64,000 nucleotides of DNA, taken from positions 176,881,093 through 176,945,092 of the forward strand of contig OY986438.1 in assembly GCA_963920525.1 (NCBI GenBank). Direction: 5' to 3'. Each line of letters opens with the position of its first letter. Position 1 is the first letter of the stretch. The position numbers and the translations under genes were made by a program. Below, piece by piece: positions 24,357 to 35,319 of the stretch. The notes below the pieces were generated by a model. It was not told the DNA's origin. It ran no database searches and worked only from the letters and a program-made list of their open reading frames with translations. Source of the stretch: Dichetophora obliterata (Eukaryota; Arthropoda; Insecta; Diptera; Sciomyzidae).

Positions 24357-25275
24357 CAGGGTCCGCCATCTAACGTTTTTTTTCCAACTAGTGCTTATTT
24401 CGTGAATGGTAACATTTAGCTCATGTCTGATTCGACAGATAATTAGTTTTATCCTTCCGCTAAACGAATATGGTTGTGTATACGCTTGAACAACGCTGGG
24501 AAGTATTGCGACATTACTTTGAAAATCATGATGCCGATTTTGCCAAAAAAATCATCTTTTCAGGTGAAGCTCATTTTGATCTTGGCGGGTATGTAAACAA
24601 GCAAAATTGTCGCATTTGGGGCACAGAGAACCCGCACGCATACATTGAAAATCCGCTGCACCCAAAACGAGTCACTGTTTGGTGCGGATTTTAGTCCAGA
24701 GGCATAATTGGGCCATTTTTCTTCGAAAATGAGCAAGGAGTGGCCGTTACAGTCAATGGCGATCGTTATCGGGCCATGTTGAACAAATTTTTGTTCACAA
24801 AAATTGAAGAGGAGGATATTGGCAACATTTTGTTTCAACAGGACGCCGCTACGTGCCACACAGCCGAAGCTACACTCGATGTTTTGCGCCCTGTTTTTGA
24901 AGATCGCATTATCAGCTGCAGAGCTGATGTCGTTTGGCCACCTCGGACCTGCGATTTGACACTGTTGGACTATTACTTGTGGGGTGCCCTCAAAGAAAAG
25001 TGTTACGCCGACAAGCCAGAGGCAATTGACGCTTTAAAGGACAATATTCGTGAAGCACTTGGTGAAATACAGCTGTACACAATCGATAATGTGATTAAAA
25101 ATTGGACCGATCGTGTAGGCTACTGCATGGCCAGCCGAGGCAGCCATTTGAATGAAATTATTTACCATTATTAACCGGAAGCATTGTACTTTCAAATAAA
25201 AAAAGAAATTTGAGAAAATATCCAGTAGTTTTTTTTATAGAATTTTCAAAAAAAAAAGTTTTTTGGCGGACCCTT
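24357..25275 (+). mobile_element. Internally deleted mariner element, DD41D (rosa-like)
   Basis: The ends CAGGGTCCGCCA (24357) and TGGCGGACCCT (to 25274) are inverted, and TA flanks both sides (24355-24356 and 25276-25277), as expected for mariner insertion. The 919-bp length and the missing middle of the transposase show an internal deletion. The transposase is described separately. Confidence 0.85.
24470..25174 (+). pseudogene. Mariner-family transposase remnant (DD41D)
   Basis: The N-terminus VVYTLEQRWEVLRHYFENH jumps straight to DADFAKKIIFSGEAHFDLGG, so about 120 residues (the rest of the DNA-binding region) are missing. An in-frame TAG follows VTVWCGF at 24692-24694, and the frame continues to IIYHY at 25174. 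Of the catalytic triad, the first Asp is replaced (FSGEAHF where the family has an Asp). The second is present in FQQDAATCH and the third in CDLTLLDYY. Forty-one residues separate the last two, which matches the DD41D rosa group known from tephritids. The copy is dead. Confidence 0.85.
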
Positions 25276-25279
25276 TACA

Positions 25280-26736
25280 TTTCATAGACGAATATCTCAT
25301 GTAAATGTTACAAATTCGTGCACTGTTTGAAAACTTTCTGTTTTCGATGAACGAAAACGAGACAATTTTTTAAAGAAATGTCGACAAATGTGTCTCATGC
25401 AGTAAGTTTCTTTAAGAAATCATCATGACATATTCGTGCAAGATGTATTTTAACTCTCCAATCATGGTTGTGAACTTGGCTGTATTGAACAAATTTATCG
25501 GTTCCACAGCGTACCGAATAGCGAAAATTTTGCTAGCTTTTCGCTGTCAAAAACGCAATGCATTTCTTACGGAAAATTTCTTTTCGCAGAAGATTTCTTT
25601 TCTACAGCATACTTAGCTTAAAGAGACAAAGTTAAATTTTACGCTTGTCGGCATTTTAATAGATTACGCTTCAGTAATTTTTAATAAAGTTCTTAAATTA
25701 TCACTAAAATTAGCAATTTACTAACATTAAGTGTAAGAAAACTATTTAATATGAATGGTCTTGAAAAATTGTGGTGTTTACAGGCTTACAGTTAAATTTG
25801 ATGACGAAATATGTAGCAAAAAATTTATTTTATAAATATATACAGAGTAGGAATACTTATCAATATTAAGCCGATTCGAAAAACAAAGTGTTCGATAAGT
25901 TCGGAAACGATTTTGCATCTGACGTAGTTATGGCAAATGAAATCGAAATCGCACATAAATGTAAAAAAAAGAATTCTCGAATGAGCATATTTTTCAAAAT
26001 TTTTTGCTCTGATTGTAATATATTTTGTAGGTTTATTTTTAGAATGTTTGGTTTTTCTCTTCTGAGAAATAAAATACTTCTCCACTTTCTTCCAAAAAAT
26101 TCCAGGAAGCTTTAAGGCGACTTTAAGGCGATTTAAACGTTTCACTGTCATTGTTCAGATTGGATAAATTATCTGATTTGAAAAATGTAATTTGAGTTTC
26201 ATCTTAAAATGAAGTATTGTACAGACTTTTGACAAGCAGAAAACTGACAAGCTCCCTAATATTAAAAATATTTGTTAAATCCAATGTATCTATATAATTA
26301 AATAATACTTAGTATATATTGTTTGGTTATTTTGATAATCTTAATACTATGTTAAGTAAATGCTACTAACAAAATTCTTAAAAATGTGTTTCAGACTAAG
26401 AGATCAAAGTCATTTGATATATACAACTCATTTATTAGTATCAAAGCTCTAGTTATTGGCTCATTTAAGGCGTAGTTGGTTCTACAATATTTTACTTAAA
26501 ATAATTTGGAATTTCTTAAATGTTTCATTGGAATATTAAATGGAATAATCTCTAGTAGATATTACAATCTAATAAATCAGAGAGAATATCATTAATATAC
26601 ATCAGTGATGCAATCTTGCGTCTGGAAAAAAACCTAAGAGGAATAATTGAGAATTATAAGGTTACAAAGGGTGAAAATGAAAGCTAATTGACCGCAATGC
26701 AAACATAGTGAAATTTTTTTAATTTTATCCAGTCTA
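25280..26736. other. Intergenic DNA, nothing recognised
   Basis: AT-rich sequence between the mariner and the nested hAT cluster. Only shadow frames are present. Confidence 0.45.
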
Positions 26737-26875
26737 AAAGCGGTCAGTGCCGGATTAACTAAGCGCGGGGCCCGTAGCAAATTCTGTCAAGAGGCCTTTT
26801 GGTTTATTTAGATTCTTAAATTAAGTGTGAGTTTGTTACAAATAAACTTTGTTACTTAGTTACTTTGTTACTTTG

Positions 26876-27213
26876 TGGCGGCCGTAGCCTAGTGGGTAGA
26901 GTGCGTGGCCCCTAAGCTAAAAAACCGCGGTAGCCCGGGTTCAATTCCAGCTCAGACAGAAAGTTTTTTCAGCTGAATTCATTTTTCTGTTCGGTCGTCA
27001 CCTCTCTGCAGACAATGGCAAACATCAGAGAGTAAAAATTGCCATGCAAAGTTTCTTGAGAACATAAGCCGTTCGGAGTCGGCATAAAACACGTAGGTCC
27101 TTTTCTCGGTCATTTGTGATCAAACATTTAATAACACGCACAACACAATTGATCAATAGAAGCTAGGTCAAAGTCCTTCCAAGGGCTGAAAGGGCGAGTT
27201 TATTATTATTTAC
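26876..27213 (+). repeat. tRNA-derived SINE
   Basis: Begins with a tRNA-like head: A-box-like TAGCCTAGTGGG at 26885-26896 and B-box-like GGTTCAATTCC at 26938-26948. The body contains CTCTCTGCAGACAATGGCAA and GCCGTTCGGAGTCGGC, then AAGGGCTGAAAGGGCGAG and a TTA-rich tail. I recognise this body from abundant SINEs of tephritid flies. It interrupts the C-terminal end of the ZMYM1-like hAT transposase just after INLPLC. A clear target duplication could not be fixed. Confidence 0.75.
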
Positions 27214-27616
27214 TTACAAAGAGGCAAGTTAATGCGCAAGACAATTTTTTCATTTGGGAAGCATGGTTCTAAAGAATTATTAATTAAAAATTTATTCAAT
27301 TCCAGTTCTAGAGCTTCGTGTTTTTTACCGTCAATAGCAGTAGCCACATTTGTTTGAAGCTGCTCAGCGAACTGGACTAATTCGTCTGCTATGCTGTCCT
27401 CCAAATCATGTGCGTAGGCATCGACACTAACTGAAGTTCTTTCTTTCTATTATATCTTCTGTTGTAAGATATTTCAACTGTCGAAATACTCCAAAAACAC
27501 TAGCTAATTTACAGCGTAAATCAAAATAACTGTCGCACTTGTTTTATGCCATAAATCAAAAGGACTGTGTAAACTTTATAAAACAAAAATTTTGATTTTT
27601 TTAAGCATTTTTTATA

Positions 27617-28229
27617 GCTCTTTATCATTAAATTCCAATCTTTCACCTTTTATTCTTTTTAAAAATTTAAAACAATTTGTGAAGGACGAGCATGCGGCAC
27701 GCATCTGGTTTTCAGGTATATCATCTGATATTTTCATTAATCGTCGCTTAAATTTATCTACCGTCATGTGTTTATGTTCGTTAATTTGCTCAGTAATTTA
27801 CCCCAAATAGAAAAGTCCAAGGGGCTTAGGTCAGGGGATGGCGGAGGCCATTCGTCAACAGAAATAAAACATGGCAAAGCTGCTCTGCACCAGCTTTGAA
27901 CGATTTTTGCCTTGTGTGCTGGAAACGAATCTTGCTGAAAACAAAAGTGACCCTCTCCGTAAATTTGCTTGGCATGCGGCATAAGATAGTTCCTTAAAAC
28001 ATGTTCTAAGTAATATTCCGAATTATTTTAACGAATTTTTCGATAAGAAGAAGGGGCAATTTGCCTTTTTCGGAGAAAGCGCCCCAAACCATGGTTGACG
28101 AAACATTTTGAAATCTTTCAATGGTTTTTTTTCTTTAGAAATATCTGCCATGCAGGCTGCGTACACTCCATCATTTTGCGAGTTGTGACTTGCTTGCAGA
28201 GTTTTTCGTCGGAAAAAGTGATACTGCAA
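27617..28229 (-). pseudogene. DD37D mariner transposase C-terminal part
   Basis: Minus-strand fragments run SITFSDEKLCK (near 28225), then NSEYYLEHVLRNYLMPHAKQ, then FCFQQDSFPAHKAKIVQSWC, WPPPSPDLSPLDFSIWGK and a C-terminal tail ending at a TAA near 27617. All three catalytic acidic positions remain (FSDEK, QQD, PLD), and 37 residues separate the last two (DD37D). Frameshifts lie near 28020 and 27775. The N-terminal DNA-binding half is absent, and the 5' side is cut by the hAT insertion at 28230. Confidence 0.8.
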
Positions 28230-28230
28230 C

Positions 28231-29736
28231 TAGGGATGCAACATCGTTCTTAAAAACATCGATGTTTGAAAACATCGATGTTCACTTGACAATTATCGAT
28301 GTTTAAAAATATCGTTAATAAGACCGATAAATCGATTTTTGTATTAGGCCTAGTATTGGATTCGAAAAATATAAGTATTATTTTTATAGATTACATATCT
28401 TTTATTTACACTATGAAAGAAATAAAAATTTCTTACAATGCATGGACGTAGAAAAATTTACAAAAACAAAATTTTTAAAAAAAAGGAATCGACCAAGATG
28501 TATTTATAAAGGTGGAAGAAGTAGGTTGACGTTTTTGAAATCGTGTGGGAGTTTTGTAGTCGGGAAAGGGGATTAAGCTAAGAAACTTCACAAGCAGCAA
28601 AATTTTAGGATTTTTTTTAGTTGTAAAGTTAAGCAGTGTATTTCGGAGGCGTTTTCCTTTATTTAATATAAATACAATTAGATTTGGTTTTTTACGTGAA
28701 AAACTTTAAGCTTTTTGTCTTACGATGAAAAATATCCTTTCCTTCCATGTTTTTTCGCATCATCTTTCTGTCTTTAATTATTAATATTAAACTTTTACAA
28801 ATCGGCAAAATCTCGAACCAATAAGAATGAGTAACAAAACATTGGATTTTTCACTGGATTATTACTCAAAATATGGCATCACTTCATTTTGTTTGATTTT
28901 GACAGCACTACGGTGTTGATTTTATAAACGTCACCTAGTTCTTCCACCTTCTTTAATACATCTTGGAATCGACAAAATTTCTGTATTTTGTATGAAAAAT
29001 TTTTTTTTTTTTAGTAATTTTTCTTTCGACTTCAAAAAATGGGTTTTTTTCATACAAAACACAGTTTTTTTTATTTACACAGTTTATTATTATTGTTTTT
29101 TTTTTTAACTTTTGTGAGAGAAAATCTCATATTCAAATCGAGCAAAATAGCAAAAATGAGCATCGATGGCGTTAAACGATATTTTTCGGTGATAAGCTTA
29201 AATCAAATAGAAAACATGTTTTCCCATTTCATAAATTTAAAACATTTATTTGTTGGAGTTTATCAATTTGGAAATTGAATAAAGGAAAAGAAGCTTATAT
29301 AACCTCGTCAACTAGAAGCCTGTTTCTTTCTTGAGTAATGGTTGCTCCAGCTTCCGAGAACAAGTGTTCGCTGGGTACATAGCATTCCAATCTTCGCAAG
29401 TTTTGAAAATAGAGATTTCATGTCATACCAAATTTCGATCGCATCTTTTTTTATTGGGGTAATAGGAGACTACAGGTACATCTGCACTTCTGTTTTGCTT
29501 ACATTACAATATGCATCAGAATATTTATTTTTTGTGTTATTGTTTATTAGCTTTTTGTGGTATTTCCAGATGTCAAATTGTGAATCAGCTAAAAATGAGT
29601 AAACGATATCGATGTTTTTCTTTTCAGACCGATGTATCGACGATGTATCGCTCATAAGAACATAGATGTTGACATCGATGGTTATGAACGATATATCGTC
29701 GATGACGATACTATCGATGCATCGTTTGCATCCCTA
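28231..29736 (-). mobile_element. hAT element inserted inside the DD37D mariner
   Basis: The TIR TAGGGATGCAA (28231) is matched by TTGCATCCCTA (to 29736). ACTGCAAC occurs on both sides (28223-28230 and 29737-29744), a perfect 8-bp duplication. Subterminal CATCGATG and TATCGATG words are clustered at both ends (28245-28340 and 29600-29720). A decayed transposase C-terminus lies at 29290-29655. The element is 1506 bp and internally deleted. Confidence 0.9.
29290..29655 (-). pseudogene. hAT transposase C-terminal remnant in the 28.2-29.7 kb element
   Basis: Minus-strand frames contain SDAYCNVSKTEVQMYL, WYDMKSLFSKLAKIGML, and then, in another frame, PSEHLFSEAGATITQERNRL followed by LVDEV. The SE.LFSEAG.T....RNRL block is the hAT dimerisation signature. 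At least one frameshift and one stop disrupt it, and no catalytic core remains upstream. Confidence 0.75.
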
Positions 29737-30837
29737 ACTGCAACCTGCGTGCTGGCGAAGGATCTCTGCACTTATTTCCTTTCACAATATTATTATTATT
29801 ATTATTGACAAAATTTTTGAAACGGTTCATTCAAAAAGTGTACAATTAATGCCAGAGTCGTAAAAATAACATATGTTATCCAGTGTTGCTTCTTTTTGTG
29901 TAATTGGTATTAATATAGGTGCGACAGTTGCTTTGATTCACGCGTATGGTATGCTGTCATCCGTTTAGCTAAAGCAGTGAGTACGTTATCAATAATGACA
30001 ACTAACACCTGAATTTTAAAACGTTGTTCACGTATTTCTTATTTCGTATTTCGCTTGCCTTGTCTTGAAGTGTGTTGCTTGTATTCTTCGCAGCCAGTAA
30101 GGTCTTTGGCTTTTGCCTCAATATCTGAAAATGTGGACCGCATTGCTTGGACGTACCCATGTAACGATTCATGCAGGGTGTATCCCGCATTAAGGTCTTG
30201 ATCAACAAACTGCAGCGAAACACTGGTCGCTTGTAAGCGTTCCGTTCCACGTAATTGTCATTATTCCCGTTTCCAACTTATTTATATTTGAAAGTAGTTC
30301 ATGAGCTTGATTACGACACTGTGCCTTTTGATCCAAGTTATCGGAAATGTCTTCCAAAATTTTCTTAATAGTTGTAAGACCACATAACAGTGCCTTCGTG
30401 GCATCGGCTCGGGCCACCTACCTATCCGGCCACCAGGCGCGGATCTAGGGGGAGCTATGAGGGTTGAAGCCCCCCCAGACGCTTAATTAAATTTTTTCAA
30501 TAAATACTACCAGTTACCGCGGCTTTGTCCGCAGTAGGTTCGAGTCATTTCAGCATTTATATTTTTGGAAAAGAGCAAGAAGGAACGAAAAGCTTAAAAT
30601 TGTAAAAATAGTAAGTGGCTCATAAATAAGTGTGTACTATAAAATATTAACATATAAATAAGCAAATTATTTTTGAAGGTCTTTCTTTCACATAAAAACA
30701 AAAGTAATTTTGCCCAAAATGTTATGAAGGTGTTTGATTTTCACGGTTGGCTCTTAAATTTCGATAACGTTGAGTATGACTGCCTGTAATCGGTTGTTGG
30801 CATTTTTCTTTAACTGAATTGAAAAAAATATTAAATA

Positions 30838-31780
30838 CAGTAATTATCGCTTGTAAGCATAACCTCTATTTGCTTGTTTTTTGCTGCTTTTAAGCGGGAA
30901 AGCATATATAAAAACTCGGTTATATGCATCCATGGTGCTTATATTAAAACTCGGTTACATGCCTCCACGAAGCATATATAAAAATTGGAATATTGTTTTA
31001 ATAAAAATTGTCTTATGAATTGTTTTAATTTTTAATTATATTTATTTAGAAATTACATTTTGTCAAACAAGCGCTTTTAAAAAATAAAAAATAGATTAAA
31101 TTAAATTAAATTGCCGCTTCTAGCAGTCTTTTTAAAAAATATAAACAAAATAAGTTTTAATAAAACAAAGTCTTAAGTTTTAAGAAAATATATATAAAAA
31201 ATATGTTTAAAAAAAATTAAATTTAAGAACAGACAGGCTCGTATTACATACAACTTCACTTAATTTTTTAAGTCCTTTCAATCTCGAAAAAAGTCAGTCA
31301 TATTCTTTTGTACATTGCAGCATTTTTGGCACATACATATATTCTTTTATTTTATTTAATTTGCCTCAACTTCTTCACAGTTGAAATTTTTTGTTTGAGT
31401 GACAAGGTTATTCTTTTATTTTTGTTCATTTTAAAACTGCACAGGAAAAACATAAGAAACTTTGACACTTTCAAAGACAGTGATGGGCTTTTTCATATTT
31501 GATAGCTCAATAGAGATGTGAAATTTATAATTGGAATTTTTATGACATTTCAGTAGAAAATGCAGAAATGCGGTTATATGCAGAACCGGTTAGTTTTCTA
31601 TGACTTTGCTTTTAAAAAATTCCTAATTTTGATGCATACAAAAGAGAAATTCATATAAGCGAAATTCATATAAGCGAAAAAAGTCTGGCTAGTTTAAATG
31701 ACAAAGTTAAATATCTCCAGTTCGAATGCTTATAAGCGGGATATGCGTATAAACATCATGCATACAAGCGATAATTACTG
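30838..31780. mobile_element. Pogo-like MITE
   Basis: CAGTAATTATCGCTTGTA at the left end and its inverted copy TACAAGCGATAATTACTG at the right are flanked by TA (30836-30837 and 31781-31782). The TIR begins CAGTA and contains TCGCTT, in the style of pogo elements. Subterminal words such as AAGCATATATAAAAA and GGTTATATGC repeat near the left end, and AAGCGAAATTCATAT repeats near the right. No transposase is present. Confidence 0.8.
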
Positions 31781-32114
31781 TACCTACAGTCATTCCATCT
31801 TCCTTCCTTCAATGTGATCAATGCACTAATTCCTACCCGACAAAATTATAAAAAAATCGTAGATTATTGACACAAATTTCTATTGATTTGTTTTTTCAAT
31901 TAGTAATTATTTTAATTCACTTACATAAAATTTAGCATACAGAAAACAAAAACAAAACAAGAATGGCACAAAATCGGCTAAATGGCTTAGCCCCATCAAA
32001 AAATCACAAAGAAATTGATATTAACCCAGAATAAATCGCTGAAATTTTTTGTAAATTAAAAAATCGACGCATGAGTAACGCGAATCGGGATGTTGAAGAT
32101 CCATAAGAATTTAA

Positions 32115-32290
32115 GTGCGTGAAGAAAAGTTCGTCAATCCAACTCAAACCAATTCTTTTAATCCGCAAAAAGTACGAATTTAATTTTGGGAAGAAATTTC
32201 CTCCGAAAATTAGCAAAAGTACGAATTTAACTTTTTGCGGATCAAAAGTATTAGTTAGCGTCGGATTGACGAATTTATCTTCACGCACTT
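32115..32290. repeat. Imperfect palindrome beside the GGGCCG MITE
   Basis: GTGCGTGAAGAAAAGTTCGT followed by CAATCC on the left is mirrored by GGATTGACGAATTTATCTTC then ACGCAC on the right. A second pairing block is AATCCGCAAAAAGT against ACTTTTTGCGGAT. Arms are about 80 bp with mismatches, so it forms a long hairpin. Two opposite-strand frames here (32004-32322) are products of the symmetry. Confidence 0.7.
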
Positions 32291-32293
32291 TAA

Positions 32294-33216
32294 GGGCCGT
32301 TTTATTCATTTTTTTAACTTGAGAAGTTGTAATAACTTTGGGATTTATTCGATTTCAAAAGTTATTCCATTTTATTCACTTGAATTTCTCAAAAATATTT
32401 TGACATATTGAAGATTTGATATAACTTTCGTTTGATAACTTTTGTCAACTTGTGATTTATCTAACTTAAAAATATATGACCAGTTATAAATTTTAACTTA
32501 TTCTAATTCTAACATGTTAATAAACGAAATAAAACAAAACTAATCAAAAATTGCTCTTGGCGATTAGCTCAGATTAACCGTCGACCATATTTTGAAAAAC
32601 TCGAATTTATCCACTTCTGTTATAAAAATACAAAGACAAAATTCTAAACACCATTTTTTTCGATTGTCAAAGAACTATATAATGTTTTAAATAAGAATTA
32701 AAAAAAACGCCTAACACAGGCTAATTTAAAATGTTAATGAAAGCGCATGTCTTTTAAAAATATTTTTTTAGACTCTAAATTACATATAAAGGCATGCTTC
32801 GTTATTTAACGAAGTGAATTAAAACATATCTTAATTCGAAACACCGTCAACTGAAAACCCCCCATAATTTGTAAATCACTTTGTTTTTATTCTGCATATA
32901 TTTTAATAACAAAATATTTTTTGACATTGTGTTGCCTTCAACATAAACAAATTTCCATTTCATAAGTTATAAAAGTCATTTCTTTTCTCATTTACCATCA
33001 AATATCAAAAAATTCACTGGGATGTTTTATAACTTAAGTATTTATAACTTGACTTAACTTCAACATATAAAATTTCAACTTGAACTGAATGAAATTAAAT
33101 TTTAAGTTGAGAAATTAAAATTTTTAACTTCGCAAGCTGTACAAAAAGTCAAGTTAACTAAAGTTATTGAAACTGCTCAAGTTAGCTCGAATTATAAAAA
33201 GTGAATAAAACGGCCC
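32294..33216. mobile_element. MITE with GGGCCGTTTTATTCA ends and TAA duplications
   Basis: GGGCCGTTTTATTCA starts at 32294, and its inverted copy TGAATAAAACGGCCC ends at 33216. TAA flanks both (32291-32293 and 33217-33219). A 3-bp TAA/TTA duplication with G-rich ends fits PIF/Harbinger-type MITEs. The AT-rich interior is full of AACTT/AAGTT words and codes for nothing. Confidence 0.8.
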
Positions 33217-34122
33217 TAAGAATTTTAAGTTGAATATAATCACTGGCTACTTCTTTTCTTTCAATTCTTACAAATTATATAAATTTTAAACTTTTTGAAT
33301 TATATACTCTTTAAATATGCTTTTGAATTATATACTCATGATATTTAAAACGTAAATATAATTTATAAAAATAAGTTTACTATGTAATACAATATCAATA
33401 AATACAATAAATACAAAAAAAGTAATTTGCTTATTTAGCCCCCCCCCCTCACGAGCAATTTCTAGATCCGCCACTGCCGGCCACCAACCTATCCGGCCAC
33501 CTAGTATCCGATAGCCTTTAAGCAGTCTGCAGCGCACTTAGCAACCAAATTTAATGAATGGGCAAGACAGGGAATGTATTCTGCGTACTTATTTATTTCC
33601 TTGATTCTTGCTTGTAAGCCGCTGTATTTAACGCTCATGTTGCTGGCGTTGTCGTAGATTTGCCCACTACAATCTTTTATATCAATGCCAGTATTACCTA
33701 AGAAACCTAGTAAACTTTGGGCAAGTTGTTCAGCAGTATGCCATTCCATGTCCAAGAACTTAACAAATCCTTCCACTGGTTCAGATGGAAGAACATAGCG
33801 CACTATCAGAGTCTATAATAATCTAATAATCGTCTAAATAATAATCGAAATAAATTTGGAGTAGTTTGGACAAACTGCTTTAATATAAGAAAACCCAAAA
33901 ATGTTCTGCAGTATAATTACGTTTTTTAATTAGTCTGTAGCAATTGTTAATAGTGGTAAAAACTATACCTTTCTCAATTTTAAAAAATATTTTTATGCTC
34001 CTATCTTAGTTAGAAGAATTTTTTTTACGCTTAGACAGGCGAGAATGCGCGGAGCCACCAATACGTGGGGCCCATAGCATTTGCTACTCTTGCTACGTGG
34101 CTAATCCGCCACTGAAAGAGGT

Positions 34123-35285
34123 TGACATGCAGAAAGGGCCACAAAATAATGGATAATAGCATACTAGGGTGACCCAAAAAAAAAAACCAGAGGCATTGCA
34201 TTAAAGGGTGAAGGGGATTTTGTAAAAATTCGGCAAGATTTAAGATGTTTAGAGAAAAAACGGAGAAAAAATTTTGATCTTCCACTGGCCAGCCTTCAGA
34301 GAATTCCATCAGTTGAGGTCTTTTATAGGACGATAAATATAAATAACTTCTTGTTCATTTTTTGTATTACCCAAACGTAGAATTTTCTATTTATTATGAT
34401 GGTGAAGTCAGATTTTGGAAAAAAACAAAATATCTTCTATTTTTGATCATTTTTATGGCTGAAACTTGATTTTTTCATATTATATGTATCTTAGCAGCCG
34501 ATTACAAAAACCTTGTTTCAAGAAAAACGCGGTTAAAGATTTAAAGGTTCTTGACTAACACGCGACATGCGAATATAATATACGTTATAACTTTTTTCAA
34601 TTTGATATTTTTATCTAAAATTTTGTATACGTATTCTTAAGAACTTAAAGAACCATATTCTTGAAATTTTTTAATATTATAATAATATAATAATTTTTAA
34701 TTTCTTATACACTGTAATAGTACCTAATGGACAGCGGATATATTTTCATCGAAAGATCAAATTTTGATTTTCATGTCGTTTTTTTTCTCATTCTTACGGT
34801 AACGATGTTTTATGAAAAAGTCGTTGTACTGAAAAGTTCTACGATTTGGAATATATGTGTATTATTCTTGTAGTACTTAGTCATTGCATGCTCCATGTTC
34901 TGTATGCTATAAAAAAGCAATTAACACATATAACATATTTAACGGAAGTCCCCACAAATGGAAAAACTTTTTAAATAGAAAATAATGTTTGAGTATTAAA
35001 TAAAGCCGATTTCAAAAGAAGTCAAGATAAACTTCCTAATCTAGATGCAAGCTAACGTCAATTAAGTACATAAATATAAAATTGAAAGAAGTTAAATAAA
35101 TTATTAAACATCAGAAAACGCAGACCCTTGGGACTAAATAAAATTTTCTGTCTTCGTTAATTTGAATAAAATAATATTATTATATTTAAATTTACTTAAC
35201 TATAGGAAAAAATATTAAAGCGTACGTATATGTTATTTCAATATTTACAATATTACTTTATCTAAAACAGCAATATTTCCTTATC
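34123..35285. other. Intergenic DNA with one dispersed repeat
   Basis: No gene recognised. The stretch 34728-34860 (GGACAGCGGATATATTTTCA then GATTTTCATGTCG, ACGATGTTTTATG, AAAAAGTCGTTGTACTG) recurs at 63008-63125 and is a dispersed repeat. The rest is AT-rich with shadow frames. Confidence 0.5.
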
Positions 35286-35319
35286 CAATGTTACTTGCGC
35301 TTTTTATGCGTTATAACTT

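Larger units (their letters stand above)
27512..29944 (-). mobile_element. DD37D mariner (maT-like) inserted in the hAT, itself split by a hAT
   Basis: The inverted ends CAGCGTAAATCAAAATAACT (27512) and, reversed from 29944, CGCGTGAATCAAAGCAACT agree over about 27 bp, ending CTGTCGCAC. TA flanks both sides (27510-27511 and 29945-29946). Without the internal hAT (28231-29736) and its duplicated 8 bp, the element is about 0.92 kb, shorter than a complete mariner. Confidence 0.8.
30434..33476. mobile_element. hAT-like non-autonomous element with two internal MITEs
   Basis: The ends CAGGCGCGGATCTAG (30434) and, inverted at 33476, CAGTGGCGGATCTAG are flanked by a perfect 8-bp duplication CCGGCCAC (30426-30433 and 33477-33484). 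No transposase is encoded. Without the pogo-like MITE (30838-31780) and the GGGCCG MITE (32294-33216) it is about 1.2 kb. C- and G-runs lie just inside both ends. Confidence 0.85.
27210..33803 (-). pseudogene. ZMYM1-like hAT transposase, split by insertions
   Basis: Fragments in transcript order are as follows. 33803-33501 has RYVLPSEPVEGFVKFLDMEW, SGQIYDNASNMSVKYSGLQA and CLAHSLNLVAKCAADC (the hAT core with its Asp and Cys/His pair). 30417-30202 has ARADATKALLCGL and KLETGIM. 30250-29945 has LQSVDQDLNAGYTLHESLHG in shifted frames and VVIIDNVLTALAKRMTAYH. 27510-27210 has KLASVFGVFRQLKYL and LEDSIADELVQFAEQLQT. With the mariner removed, AYH joins directly to KLAS in one frame. The SERSFS dimerisation block is missing. 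Frameshifts add to the damage, and three tandem copies of a GGTGGCCGGATAGGT-like word mark a scarred deletion around 30415-30433/33477-33510. Confidence 0.8.
26745..34114 (-). mobile_element. hAT transposon (ZMYM1-like transposase) carrying nested insertions
   Basis: The termini CAGTGCCGGATTAACTA (26745) and, inverted at 34114, CAGTGGCGGATTAGC form the TIRs. The flanks AAAGCGGT (26737-26744) and AAAGAGGT (34115-34122) are a near-perfect 8-bp duplication typical of hAT insertion. The minus-strand transposase is split into pieces at 33501-33803, 30202-30417, 29945-30250 and 27210-27510. Between them lie a SINE, a DD37D mariner split by another hAT, and a hAT-like element with two MITEs. Removing the insertions leaves roughly 1.5-2 kb of host element, itself internally deleted. 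Confidence 0.8.
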
